41,846 bases of DNA from Pseudomonadota bacterium (GCA_021841585.1 JAKBUS010000017.1:1-41846); one strand, 5' to 3'; shown: positions 23,200 through 33,427, numbered from the stretch's first letter. Numbers and translations: made by a program. Notes: generated by a model not told the origin, from the letters alone.

Positions 23200-23738
23200 T
23201 TCACTCTCCGCATCCTTGGTGTGGCGGCCGCCATATCCGGGAGCAATAAGGCCTTCAGGGCCGCGCGCGCGCGGCACAGCCGGCTCATAACGGTCCCGCT
23301 TGGTATGCCCAGTATCGACGAGACTTCATTATAAGAGAAACCTTCTAAATCAACCAGGGTCACGACCTGCCTCTGCCCCTGGGGGAGCCTTGCGATGGCG
23401 GCGCGGACGCGCGCGGCGAGTTCCGAGCGTATGTGCTCGGTCTCGAGGCAATGGTCGCACGCGATGTCCATGTCATCGATGTCTTCGGCCTCGCGTTCGC
23501 GTCGATGGTGGTCGCGAAAGCAGTTGGTCATGATACTGAAAAGCCATGCCTCCCCGGCCCCGGGATCGCGCAGCTGATCGTGTTTTTGCCAGGCCTTGGT
23601 GAGCGTCTCCTGGACCAAGTCGTCAGCCAGGGCGGGGTTGTGGGTCCAGGCGTAGGCAATGCGATAAAGGCGCGGGCGGCTGACCTCCAGGGTCTTTTTG
23701 AACTCCCGCGAGCGGCATAACAACTGACGGATGCCCAT
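23196..23738 (-). CDS. ECF-type RNA polymerase sigma factor
   Basis: A 180-residue group 4 sigma factor. Region 2 is RLYRIAYAWTHNPALADDLV then QETLTKAWQKH, which melts the -10. Region 4 is PQGQRQVVTLVDLEGFSYNE then VSSILGIPSGTVMSRLCRAR, a helix-turn-helix that reads the -35. No region 1.1 or 3 is present, as usual. It is the first gene of a three-gene operon with its anti-sigma partner and the propeller. An ECF-like promoter at 23764-23789 suggests autoregulation. Confidence 0.93.
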   Translation of the reverse strand: MGIRQLLCRSREFKKTLEVSRPRLYRIAYAWTHNPALADDLVQETLTKAWQKHDQLRDPGAGEAWLFSIMTNCFRDHHRREREAEDIDDMDIACDHCLETEHIRSELAARVRAAIARLPQGQRQVVTLVDLEGFSYNEVSSILGIPSGTVMSRLCRARAALKALLLPDMAAATPRMRRVK

Positions 23739-23763
23739 ATTTTCGATTCTCCTCGGGTGGTGG

Positions 23764-23789
23764 GACGGTGCCCTATTGTTATTTATTCC
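23764..23789 (-). promoter_or_regulatory. Candidate autoregulated ECF promoter
   Basis: On the reverse strand GGAAT (23789-23785) is followed after 17 bases by CGTC (23767-23764), the common ECF -35/-10 pattern. It is 26 bases from the sigma start codon, and GAGGAG serves as ribosome-binding site. Recognition by this sigma factor is inferred from position and pattern. Confidence 0.5.
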
Positions 23790-23842
23790 GAAACTTAAGG
23801 GAGTTTATGCCCGAGGCGGGTCGAGGGGAAGCGCGGGGCTGA

Positions 23843-24433
23843 TCAGCGGTCGCTGGTCTCGCCGCGCGCAAAGCCGCCGAGCACGTATGGGTAGAGCGCG
23901 TGCTCGAGAGTGAGCACGCGCGCGGCGAGCGCCGCCGGGGACTCTCCCGGGTTCACCGTAAGCCCGGTCTGGGCAATAATCGGGCCGCCGTCCACGGCGT
24001 CGGTGACGAGGTGTACCGTGGCGCCATGGAAACGCGCGCCGGATGCGAGGGCGCGCCGGTGGGTGTCGAGTCCGGGAAACGCGGGCAGGAGCGAGGGGTG
24101 GATGTTGAGCAGGCGTCCCCGGTAACGGCCCACGAAGTCCGTGCCTAAAACCCTCAGGAAGCCGGCCAGCGCGATGACATCCGGCGCCAGATCGTCGAGC
24201 TCCGCCGCCAGGGCAACCTCGAAGGCGTCGCGCGTGGCAAACTGCCGATGATCGACGATGCGCACCGCAAGGCCTTGGTCGCGCGCGTAGTCGACGGCCG
24301 GCGCCGTGGGGTTGTTGCTGACCACCCCGATGATCACATAGCCCTGCTCGGGGGCCTTTTCGTGCAGGGCGCGCAGGTTGCTGCCGCGCCCCGAAACCAT
24401 GACCGCGACCCTCAAGGGCGGTCTCAGGCCCAT
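23843..24433 (-). CDS. purN: Phosphoribosylglycinamide formyltransferase
   Basis: Third step of purine synthesis: transfers a formyl group from 10-formyl-THF to GAR. The 196-residue enzyme has the N-terminal [15 protein letters not shown], the catalytic block [20 protein letters not shown] containing the Asn and His, and the Asp loop [12 protein letters not shown]. It overlaps the end of purM by 10 bases, which couples steps three and five of the pathway in one unit. Confidence 0.96.
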   Translation of the reverse strand: MGLRPPLRVAVMVSGRGSNLRALHEKAPEQGYVIIGVVSNNPTAPAVDYARDQGLAVRIVDHRQFATRDAFEVALAAELDDLAPDVIALAGFLRVLGTDFVGRYRGRLLNIHPSLLPAFPGLDTHRRALASGARFHGATVHLVTDAVDGGPIIAQTGLTVNPGESPAALAARVLTLEHALYPYVLGGFARGETSDR

Positions 24434-25461
24434 GCGAATTCGCCGGGGCCCTCATCGATACGGCCGATGACAAACGGTGCCTCCCCGTGATCACGGAGGA
24501 TGGCCTCGGCGACCCCGGCGTCGGCGGCATCGACCACCACCACCATGCCCACGCCACAGTTGAAGGTTCGGTACATCTCCTCCTCGGCGATTGCCCCGCC
24601 CTCCTGAAGCCAGCCGAAGATCGCGGGCCGCGACCATGACGAGCGGTCGATGACGGCGCGCCGGCCCTCGGGGATCACGCGCGGGACATTGCCCGGCAGC
24701 CCCCCACCCGTGATGTGCGCCATGGCATGGACGTCGATCGCGGCATGGAGCGCGAGCAGGGCCTTCACATAGATACGCGTGGGCGCAAGCAGGATATCTT
24801 CGAGCCGCCGGTCGCCGACGGTTGCGGTGAGATCGGCCCCGCGCCGGGCGATGACCGCGCGCGCCAGGGAGTAGCCGTTGGAGTGCAACCCCGACGAGGG
24901 CAAGCCCAGGATGATATCGCCGCTTTTGACGCGGCGGCCGTCGATCAGGCGTTCACGCTCCACCGCCCCCACGCAGAAACCGGCCAGGTCATAGTCCTGA
25001 TCGCGGTACATCCCCGGCATCTCCGCGGTCTCGCCGCCGACCAAGGCCGCGCCCGCCAGCTCGCAGCCACGGCCGATTCCGGCGATAATACGCCGGGCCT
25101 TGCCGACGTCGAGTCGGCCCGAGGCGAAGTAGTCCAGAAAAAAGAGCGGCTCGGCCCCTTGCACGACGATATCGTTGGCGCACATGGCGACCAGGTCGAT
25201 TCCGATGTCGTCATGGCGATCGAGCGCGATCGCCAGCAAGAGCTTTGTGCCCACGCCGTCGGTGCCCGAGACCAGCACGGGGTCGCGATAGCGCCCAGAC
25301 AGCGCAAAGAGCGCGCCAAACCCGCCGAGGCCCGCGAGGACCCCGGGGCGGGTGGTTTTGGCGGCGATCGGCTTTAGGGACTCGACTAGGGCGTCGCCAG
25401 CTTCGATGTCGACGCCGGCGGCGCGATAGCTCAAGGGGCTTGGGGTCTTGGGTTCGGTCAC
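24424..25461 (-). CDS. purM: Phosphoribosylformylglycinamidine cyclo-ligase
   Basis: Fifth step of purine synthesis: closes the imidazole ring of FGAM using ATP to give AIR. The 345-residue enzyme shows [40 protein letters not shown] and [11 protein letters not shown], the AIR synthetase signatures. The C-terminal [10 protein letters not shown]-type block is present as [16 protein letters not shown]. Length is standard. It is divergent from pgsA across 160 bases. On the reverse strand TTGCAA, 17 bases and TAACAG about 40 bases upstream could be its promoter. Confidence 0.97.
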   Translation of the reverse strand: MTEPKTPSPLSYRAAGVDIEAGDALVESLKPIAAKTTRPGVLAGLGGFGALFALSGRYRDPVLVSGTDGVGTKLLLAIALDRHDDIGIDLVAMCANDIVVQGAEPLFFLDYFASGRLDVGKARRIIAGIGRGCELAGAALVGGETAEMPGMYRDQDYDLAGFCVGAVERERLIDGRRVKSGDIILGLPSSGLHSNGYSLARAVIARRGADLTATVGDRRLEDILLAPTRIYVKALLALHAAIDVHAMAHITGGGLPGNVPRVIPEGRRAVIDRSSWSRPAIFGWLQEGGAIAEEEMYRTFNCGVGMVVVVDAADAGVAEAILRDHGEAPFVIGRIDEGPGEFAWA

Positions 25462-25530
25462 TGGGGTTTTGTCACAGGGGGGGCTCCGAGATGGCTGTTA
25501 TGTTAGGGCCTGAGGCCTTGCAAGTAAATC

Positions 25531-25559
25531 TTGACTTCGGTCGGCGCGCCCGGGTAAAC
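25531..25559 (+). promoter_or_regulatory. Possible promoter of the pgsA–PerM-like–hda unit
   Basis: TTGACT at 25531-25536 and GTAAAC at 25554-25559 are 17 bases apart. The -35 is strong and the -10 is weak. It lies 63 bases before the pgsA start and points toward it. Confidence 0.4.
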
Positions 25560-25621
25560 GGGGGCCGGGCGTCCGGCGCCGGGCGCGTCCGGGGCCGGCA
25601 CTGCGACAGAGGGACGTCTGC

Positions 25622-26188
25622 ATGAAGAGACTGCAGTATCTACCCAACATGATCACGCTCTTGCGGATGGCGTTCGTGCCGCTTTTGATCCTGGTCTTGA
25701 AGGATCACCGCTACCTCGAGGCCCTGTGGGTGTTCCTGATCGCCGGAATATCGGATGGCCTGGACGGTTATATCGCCAAGCGCTTTGGTTTCGTGAGCCA
25801 GCTCGGCGCCATCCTCGACCCCCTGGCCGACAAGATCTTGTTGGTGAGCGCCTATGTCATGCTGGCGCTGCTCGCGTTCGTGCCGTTTTGGCTGGTGCTC
25901 GTGGTGACCTTCCGGGACGCGCTCATCGTCGGCGGTTATCTCGTCTATACCTCGCTGTATGGGCCGGTATCGATGCGCCCGAGCCGGGTGAGCAAGTTCA
26001 ACACCTTTACGCAGATCCTGCTCGTGGTGTTCCTGCTCACCGAGCGCGCTTTCGCGTTCCATGTCGCCCACATCCAGACCGCCCTCGTCTTCGTGGTCCT
26101 TGTCACGACGATCGCAAGCGGCGGACACTATCTATGGACTTGGGGGATCGTGCGGGAGGTCGAGGCAAGACGTGCTGGGAGAGACTGA
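25622..26188 (+). CDS. pgsA: CDP-alcohol phosphatidyltransferase (PgsA-like)
   Basis: An inner-membrane enzyme of phospholipid synthesis, most likely joining glycerol-3-phosphate to CDP-diacylglycerol. The 188-residue product has the family motif in GISDGLDGYIAKRFGFVSQL followed by GAILDPLADK, with all catalytic aspartates. The usual AR of the motif is AK here. Hydrophobic segments surround it. A cardiolipin-synthase-type relative cannot be fully ruled out. It overlaps the next gene by 17 bases. Confidence 0.88.
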   Translation: MKRLQYLPNMITLLRMAFVPLLILVLKDHRYLEALWVFLIAGISDGLDGYIAKRFGFVSQLGAILDPLADKILLVSAYVMLALLAFVPFWLVLVVTFRDALIVGGYLVYTSLYGPVSMRPSRVSKFNTFTQILLVVFLLTERAFAFHVAHIQTALVFVVLVTTIASGGHYLWTWGIVREVEARRAGRD

Positions 26189-27215
26189 ACGCCGGATCCT
26201 GTATGCGGTCGCGGTCTTGCTGGCGGCGGGTGTCGTGATCTATGTCCTGGCGCCGGTCGTCACCGTGTTCCTGTTGGCCTTGCTCATCGCCTATATCACC
26301 AACCCGCTGGTCTCGCGGGCGCAGCGCGCCGGCGTGCCGCGCAGCGCCACCATACTTCTCCTGTTGTTGCTGCTTACGCTTGCGGCCGCGGCCCTGGCAT
26401 TCGCGCTCGTGCCCATGGCGCAAAAGGAGTTCACGACCTTCACCGCGCATGCGCCCGCCTACATGGATTGGTTGCAGGCGCGCATCCTGCGCGCCACCCA
26501 TGGCCGCTATACACCGGACCTCCACGCGCTGAAGCGGCATATCCTCGCGCAATGGCAAGGCGTGGGGGCCGACGTCGCCCGGCTCTTGCCAGTGGCCACC
26601 GCCTCCGGCCTGCACATCCTCGTGGCACTCGCGCGGCTCATGCTGATCCTCGTGGTCACATTCTATCTGTTGCGCGACTGGGACGAGATTTGCGCCACTG
26701 CCGTGGAGATCCTGCCGGGCCGCTACCGCAAACCCATAGTGCGCTTCGCAAGCGAGGCCGATGTCCAGTTAGGCAGGCTTTTGCGCGGCCAGCTCACGGT
26801 CATGGTCGCGCTTGCCATACTCTATACTGTAGGTCTCAGCCTCGCGGGCCTGGATCTGGCCCTGCCGGTCGGTGTCATGACGGGATTTTTGAGCTTCATC
26901 CCGTATCTCGGTTTTTTTACCGGGCTTTTCACCGCGAGCCTCGCTGTGTTGCTGCAGTACCACGACGTGAGACATCTCCTGTACGTGTTCGCGGCCTTCG
27001 GTTTTGGAGAGATGATGGAGAGCATGGTCCTCGGCCCGCGGCTCGTGGGCCGCTCGATCGGTCTGCATCCGCTGCTTGTGATCTTTGCGGTGCTGACCGG
27101 AGGACGGCTCTTCGGTTTTGCCGGGATCTTGCTGGCGCTTCCGGTCTCCGCGGTCCTCATGGTCTGGTTAAAACGCGTGCATGCCCGTTATCGCCATAGC
27201 GCGTGGTCCGAATGA
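26172..27215 (+). CDS. AI-2E family (PerM-like) membrane protein
   Basis: A 347-residue inner-membrane protein of the AI-2E/PerM family, with about seven or eight hydrophobic helices. The N-terminus is ILYAVAVLLAAGVVIYVLAP, then LLALLIAYITNPLVSRAQRA, and a later characteristic LRGQLTVMVALAILYTVGLS. Members export varied substrates, and the name does not prove signalling. The GTG at 26172 is chosen: the frame extends upstream only inside pgsA, and GAGG lies a few bases before this GTG. It overlaps hda at an ATGA. This gene beside hda and purMN is a common gammaproteobacterial order. Confidence 0.88.
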   Translation: MLGETERRILYAVAVLLAAGVVIYVLAPVVTVFLLALLIAYITNPLVSRAQRAGVPRSATILLLLLLLTLAAAALAFALVPMAQKEFTTFTAHAPAYMDWLQARILRATHGRYTPDLHALKRHILAQWQGVGADVARLLPVATASGLHILVALARLMLILVVTFYLLRDWDEICATAVEILPGRYRKPIVRFASEADVQLGRLLRGQLTVMVALAILYTVGLSLAGLDLALPVGVMTGFLSFIPYLGFFTGLFTASLAVLLQYHDVRHLLYVFAAFGFGEMMESMVLGPRLVGRSIGLHPLLVIFAVLTGGRLFGFAGILLALPVSAVLMVWLKRVHARYRHSAWSE

Positions 27216-27898
27216 CGCGCCAGCTGCCGCTCGACCTATCCGTGCGCGACCGCCCCTCGTTTGAGAATTTCTGGGCGGGCGACAATGGCGAGGCGCTTGC
27301 TGCCGCACGCGCCTTGGCCCAAGGGCGCGCGGGGCCCTTGTATTTGTTCGGCCCCGAGGGCTGCGGCAAGACCCATCTCCTGGCGGCCGTGGCGCGCGCG
27401 CTCCAGGGAAGTGGCCCCTGCGCCTTTTTGTCGCTCGCCCATGCGTCGGCGATGAGCTGGGAGACCCTCGCCGATCTGCCACCCGGGAGCACGGTCTGTG
27501 TCGATGACATGGAGGCCTTGGCGGGGCACGCCGATGGCGAGCGGCGCCTGTTCGTGCTATTCGAGGCGCTGGCGCCGGCGCGGCGCATCGTGCTCGCCGG
27601 ACGCAGCAATCCCGCAGGCCTATCGGTCGCGCGCGACGACCTGCGGACACGGCTTGGAAGCGGCCCCATCGTGGCCATGCGTCGCCTGTCGGATGAGGCC
27701 AAGGCCCAGGCCCTGCGTCACCGCGCCGCGCTTAGGGGGCTGCAATTGAACGATGCGGCATGCGCCTATCTCTTGGCGCACGGTCCGCGCGATCCCCGGG
27801 CGCTTTTCGCACTGTTGGAAGACCTCGATCGCGAGACCCTGGCGGATGGGCGGCGTCTTACCATTCCGTATCTGCGCGCCATCCTCGCGCGCCCCTAG
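27212..27898 (+). CDS. hda: DnaA regulatory inactivator Hda
   Basis: A 228-residue AAA+ protein that, with the DNA-loaded beta clamp, triggers ATP hydrolysis by DnaA after initiation. The clamp-binding motif QLPLDL is at residues 4-9. The Walker A GPEGCGKT is at 47-54. Its C-terminus keeps the AAA+ lid (SDEAKAQALRHRAALRGLQL) but lacks the DnaA DNA-binding domain. The ATG at 27212 overlaps the previous stop as ATGA; a GTG at 27203 is possible. The TAG stop lies inside a long GC palindrome. Confidence 0.92.
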   Translation: MTRQLPLDLSVRDRPSFENFWAGDNGEALAAARALAQGRAGPLYLFGPEGCGKTHLLAAVARALQGSGPCAFLSLAHASAMSWETLADLPPGSTVCVDDMEALAGHADGERRLFVLFEALAPARRIVLAGRSNPAGLSVARDDLRTRLGSGPIVAMRRLSDEAKAQALRHRAALRGLQLNDAACAYLLAHGPRDPRALFALLEDLDRETLADGRRLTIPYLRAILARP

Positions 27899-27907
27899 GG
27901 GCGCGCG
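27886..27907. terminator. 22-bp perfect palindrome across the hda stop codon
   Basis: The arms CGCGCGCCCCT and AGGGGCGCGCG are perfectly complementary around 27896/27897, and the hda TAG is at 27896-27898. The convergent wrbA gene ends 12 bases further on. This fits a compact two-way termination signal, though no U-run follows. The palindrome could instead be a protein-binding site. Confidence 0.5.
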
Positions 27908-27918
27908 CGGCACGGCCT

Positions 27919-29903
<1,985 letters not shown>

Positions 29904-30246
29904 GTGTATGGGAAACGCCCACGGGCCGCGGGATCTTCGAAGATCTGCCCGGCCGCTGCGTTCTCGTTCTCCTTGGAAATGAGGGATACGGTCTCTACGT
30001 TTTTCACGAGGTGGCTCGCGGCGCATGGCCATGAAGGCGGCCCGGCGGGGATTTTCCACCGGTCCTGGAGCCCTGTGCGCCAGTATAACCGATTGACCGG
30101 ATCGGCATGGGGCCGCGTCTTTGGGTCTTTCGTCCGGCCGAGGCCCTGACGGGCGGATGCCCCCTGGTTGCTCTCGCTACCGGGGTGCCGCCAAGGGCGA
30201 CGGCCGGTCTTGTTTGTGGTCTGGGGAGCCGGTATCGTCGCCGTTC
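29904..30246. other. Divergent gap upstream of aspA and the phosphatase gene
   Basis: These 343 bases separate two divergent genes and must hold both promoters. The clearest element is the 14-base palindrome at 29932-29945. No convincing -35/-10 pair, small gene or RNA was seen. Open frames entering from both sides lack family resemblance. Confidence 0.45.
29932..29945. promoter_or_regulatory. 14-bp palindrome upstream of aspA
   Basis: GATCTTCGAAGATC is an exact palindrome 29 bases before the aspA start codon, within the probable leader or promoter of the aspA–wrbA unit. It could be an operator or a small hairpin. The binding protein is unknown. Confidence 0.4.
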
Positions 30247-31056
30247 ATGGAACCTGTCTCTGTGCCGCGGATCGGCGAGGCCGATAGCCGCCGCTTTCTG
30301 CGTTTCGCGTTTTCGCTCGCCGATCTCGCGCGGCGGCTTGTGGCCGAGACCCCTATCGGGGAGGCGGATATTGCCGTCAAGGCGGATGGCTCCTATGTGA
30401 GCGTGGCCGACCAGCGCATCGAGGCGGCCTGGCGGGAGGCCATCACCGGACAATTTGGCGATCATGATCTCGTTGGCGAGGAATATCCGGCCGAGGGCCG
30501 GGGCAGCGCCTGGGAGTGGGTCCTGGATCCGATCGACGGCACCGACAATTTCGTGCACGGGATGGCGACCTTCGGCACCTTGGTGGCCCTGCGTCATGAG
30601 GGCGTTCCGGTGTTGGGGGTCATAGACCACCCACGGCTCGACCTGCGGGTGAGCGCCGCCTGCGGACTCGGGGCCTCGTGCAATGGGCGCGTGGTGCGCG
30701 TCGCCGACCGCGATGAGCGGGGGACACCGATAGTCGTGGTAACGGCCCCCGAGAATTTCTCCAAGGGCGGCCGTCCGGAGCTCTTTGCCCGGTTGGCGGC
30801 GGCCCACCCCAACCTACGTGTTTACCGGGACTGTTATGCCCACAGCGTGGTTTTGCAAGGTCAGGGGGCGGTGGCCGTCGACTGGCACGCGCAGCTCTGG
30901 GATGTGTGCGCGGCGTGGGCGATCGCGCGCGAGGCGGGCGCCGCGTTCGCGCGCTTGGATGGCCCGTCGGGGCGTTATCGGGTCGTTTTCGGACGACCCG
31001 CGTCGGTGGCTGCGGTCACGGATTTACTGGGGATCGCCCGGGAGGAGGAAGGATGA
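30247..31056 (+). CDS. Inositol-monophosphatase-family phosphatase
   Basis: A 269-residue metal-dependent sugar-phosphate phosphatase. It has GEEY (77-80), the metal site DPIDGTDNFVHG (94-105) and the C-terminal LWDVCAAWAIAREAG. The substrate could be inositol phosphate, histidinol phosphate (HisN-like) or a nucleotide such as PAP; sequence alone does not decide. The ATG at 30247 is chosen because the family N-terminus begins here. Its stop overlaps the start of the methyltransferase gene (ATGA). Confidence 0.87.
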   Translation: MEPVSVPRIGEADSRRFLRFAFSLADLARRLVAETPIGEADIAVKADGSYVSVADQRIEAAWREAITGQFGDHDLVGEEYPAEGRGSAWEWVLDPIDGTDNFVHGMATFGTLVALRHEGVPVLGVIDHPRLDLRVSAACGLGASCNGRVVRVADRDERGTPIVVVTAPENFSKGGRPELFARLAAAHPNLRVYRDCYAHSVVLQGQGAVAVDWHAQLWDVCAAWAIAREAGAAFARLDGPSGRYRVVFGRPASVAAVTDLLGIAREEEG

Positions 31057-31721
31057 AGGCCGAATTTTGGCATACGCGTTGGCATGAGAATCGTATCGGT
31101 TTCCATCAGACCGAGATCAATCGTTTCCTGCGTCGGCATATCGACGTCCTGGGCTCCAAAGGCCCGGTGTTCGTGCCGCTGTGTGGCAAAAGCCATGACA
31201 TGAGCTGGCTTGCCGAACAGGGGCGCGAGGTCATAGGTATAGAGATCAGCCCGCTCGCTGTCGAGGCGTTTTACCGCGAGCAGGAGATCCCCGTGGATCG
31301 GGTCGGGCGTGGCGAGTTTCTGGAGTACCAGGGGACTGGCATCACCATCCTGCTCGGCGATTACTTCCGGTTGACCGCGGAGCTGCTCGGGCCGGTAGGC
31401 GCGGTCTACGATCGTGCCGCGCTGATCGCCATGCCGCCCGCCACGCGACGCGCCTATGCCGAGCACATGGCGAGCCTGCTGGCCCCCGGGACGCCGGTCC
31501 TGCTGATCGCCCCCTTTTCCCCGAAGGATCCGCAAAGTGGGCCGCCATTCGCGGTATCGCCAGCGGAAATCCAGGAGATCTTCTCGGATCATTTCACGGT
31601 GGAGGTCCTGGAGTGCGAACGCAAGACCGCGGAGGAGGATCCGCGACTCGCCGAGCAGGGCTTGGCCTGGCGCGAGGAGGGTGTGTACCGGCTGTGCCGG
31701 CTGGCGGGGCGCGGGGGATAG
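31053..31721 (+). CDS. Thiopurine S-methyltransferase (TPMT) family protein
   Basis: A 222-residue SAM-dependent methyltransferase. It begins MKAEFWHTRWHENRIGFHQ and has VFVPLCGKSHDMSWLAEQG (SAM site) and VYDRAALIAMPPATRRAYAE, all bacterial TPMT signatures. Bacterial members methylate thiols and are linked to selenite and tellurite resistance. The GGAGGAGGAAGG run just upstream is a strong ribosome-binding site. Translationally coupled to the phosphatase gene before it. Confidence 0.92.
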   Translation: MKAEFWHTRWHENRIGFHQTEINRFLRRHIDVLGSKGPVFVPLCGKSHDMSWLAEQGREVIGIEISPLAVEAFYREQEIPVDRVGRGEFLEYQGTGITILLGDYFRLTAELLGPVGAVYDRAALIAMPPATRRAYAEHMASLLAPGTPVLLIAPFSPKDPQSGPPFAVSPAEIQEIFSDHFTVEVLECERKTAEEDPRLAEQGLAWREEGVYRLCRLAGRGG

Positions 31722-31787
31722 GCGCGCGCCCAGCGGCGGCTAGGCCTGGCCGGCGATAGGCGATAGAGGATGGCGGGGGGACGGGTC

Positions 31788-32702
31788 ATGGATCCACTGG
31801 AGAACATCGACGGCGAGCGCTTCGATGCCGTTTTTAGTGAGGTCGTCAGGGACCGGGCGCTACACGCCCTCGAGGGCGGGCAGGTCTTGTTCTTTCCGCG
31901 GCTTGCCTTCCCGCTGGGCACGGATGAACGACCCTTTCTGGACCCGCGTTGCTCGGATGGCCGCGCCAAGAACATCAGTTATGACGCCTCATCGGGCCAA
32001 CTGAAAGGGACTGCGCTGACGGGTCACGAACGGGAGCGCCTGCAGGCCATGGTGGCGCGGTTTGCGCAGAGCGCGCGCACGCTGGTCGAGGGCCTGTTGC
32101 CGGATTACGCGCCGCATCTGCGTCCGGGACGCACCAGCTACCGCCCGGTCGAGGCCAAGGAGCGGCCCTCGTCTTATCGCAAGGATGACAGCCGCCTACA
32201 CGTGGATGCCTTTCCGTCGCGCCCGAACGGGGGTCAGCGCATCTTGCGGGTCTTCAGTAACGTCAATCCCGACGGCCGCGGCCGTGTGTGGCGCTTGGGC
32301 GAGCCCTTCGAGACCTGTGCCCGGCGCTTCTTGCCCACGATCCGTCCGCTACTGCCGGGGCAGAGCTGGCTATTGGCCGCATGCGGGCTCACCGCCGGCC
32401 GCCGCTCGGCCTATGATCATTACATGTTGGCCTTGCACAACGCCATGAAGGCCGACGACTATTTCCAGCAGCACTGCCCTCAATATGAAGTGACGTTCCC
32501 AGCCGGGACCACCTGGATGGTCTTTACCGATCAGGTCCCCCATGCGGCGATGGCCGGCCAGTATCTATTCGAGCAGACCTTCCATGTGCCGGTGCAGGGT
32601 CTGCGGGAGCCGGCGCGCGCGCCGTTGTCGGTGCTGGAGCGGCTCCTCCAGCGGCCGCTGATCGCGGCGCGCGATCAAAAGGGTTCGATTCGGGCCTCGT
32701 AG
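31788..32702 (+). CDS. kdoO: Kdo 3-hydroxylase
   Basis: A 304-residue Fe(II)/2-oxoglutarate-dependent-type dioxygenase that converts the Kdo sugar of lipopolysaccharide to Ko. The metal site HxD is His138 and Asp140 (RLHVDAFPSRPNGGQRILR) and the distal His is His252 (FTDQVPHAAMAGQY). Conserved LKGTALTGHERERLQ and NVNPDGRGRVWRLGEPF also match the Kdo hydroxylase family. The start at 31788 is chosen with GGGGGAC upstream; an ATG at 31770 adds six residues. Its 3' end overlaps the convergent small gene by 28 bases. The product would change LPS core stability, plausible for harsh environments. Confidence 0.88.
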   Translation: MDPLENIDGERFDAVFSEVVRDRALHALEGGQVLFFPRLAFPLGTDERPFLDPRCSDGRAKNISYDASSGQLKGTALTGHERERLQAMVARFAQSARTLVEGLLPDYAPHLRPGRTSYRPVEAKERPSSYRKDDSRLHVDAFPSRPNGGQRILRVFSNVNPDGRGRVWRLGEPFETCARRFLPTIRPLLPGQSWLLAACGLTAGRRSAYDHYMLALHNAMKADDYFQQHCPQYEVTFPAGTTWMVFTDQVPHAAMAGQYLFEQTFHVPVQGLREPARAPLSVLERLLQRPLIAARDQKGSIRAS

Positions 32703-32992
32703 GGGTAGAGCAGCAGGCGGTAGAGGGTCTCGCCGAACTGCACATGGGTGGCCTCCGGCCGGCCGATGACCAGGGTGTGGCCGCCGTGCGCCGAGAGCGC
32801 CGCCGTCCCGAATCGCCGCGCCGCGATCAGCGCGTTCAGGACCTCGGCGAGATCCGCGCGTGCCACCGAGCAGGTGTTGTCCACGATCCGGCAGGCGTGC
32901 CCGCTGTGAGTCCGCCCCTCGATAATCACGGCATCGGCTCGCACCGACTCGGGGCCCGGGCAGCGGGCCTGTGGATCGATATAGTCTTTCAT
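32675..32992 (-). CDS. Unknown 105-residue protein
   Basis: I do not recognise this protein. It starts MKDYIDPQARCPGPESVRAD, with AVIIEGRTHSGHACRIVDNT and SAHGGHTLVIGRPEATHVQF later. It has three cysteines (residues 11, 34, 41), no signal peptide and no membrane segment. Its sequence is less biased than random shadow frames, and its start follows a plausible GGAGGTGGAGAA on the reverse strand. It is 51 bases downstream of the NifU-type gene and may be co-transcribed with it. The start at 32992 is preferred over ATG 33022. Confidence 0.6.
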   Translation of the reverse strand: MKDYIDPQARCPGPESVRADAVIIEGRTHSGHACRIVDNTCSVARADLAEVLNALIAARRFGTAALSAHGGHTLVIGRPEATHVQFGETLYRLLLYPYEARIEPF

Positions 32993-33043
32993 GGACGGTT
33001 CTCCACCTCCCGGATTCCTCACAGTCGGGGCCTGCCGGGCGCG

Positions 33044-33427
33044 TCAGAAGGTATTGACGACCGAGCCGACGCCGGGCACGGCGCACACCACCTTTTCGAC
33101 GACATTACGCAGATCCAGGACCGAGTTCGGGCAGCCGGCGCAGGCGCCCTTCATCCGCACGCGCACCGTGGCGCCGACAATATCCACGAGTTCGATGTCG
33201 CCCCCGTCGCGCTGGAGTATCCGGCGCACATCCTCGATGGCGCGGCAGACGGCCGTCTCGTCCGGCGGCCCGGCATTCGCATCCGGGACCGGCGCTTGCC
33301 GTTCACGCGCCGCGATGGCCTGGGCGCGCGCGATCCGGTACGCCGTATCCGGGTCGCTTTCCTCGAGCGCGTCGAGCTCCGCTTCCGTGTAAAACCGAAT
33401 CGCCTGTCGGCGGTCTTTTTCGTTCAT
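33044..33427 (-). CDS. NifU C-terminal-domain (Nfu-type) scaffold protein
   Basis: A 127-residue protein. Residues ~58-127 form a NifU-type domain (CRAIEDVRRILQRDGGDIEL, then VRVRMKGACAGCPNSVLDLR) with the CxxC pair that can hold a [4Fe-4S] cluster or a precursor for transfer. The N-terminal ~55 residues are an acidic and basic extension (YTEAELDALEESDPDTAYRI) unlike the A-type fold in E. coli NfuA. A role as a minor Fe-S carrier is inferred. It is divergent from the tiny membrane-protein gene. Confidence 0.88.
   Translation of the reverse strand: MNEKDRRQAIRFYTEAELDALEESDPDTAYRIARAQAIAARERQAPVPDANAGPPDETAVCRAIEDVRRILQRDGGDIELVDIVGATVRVRMKGACAGCPNSVLDLRNVVEKVVCAVPGVGSVVNTF

Noticed and set aside
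32686-32702. GGTTCGATTC resembling a tRNA T-loop
   Set aside because: It lies in the end of kdoO, and no acceptor, D or anticodon stems fit around it. No tRNA was found in the window.
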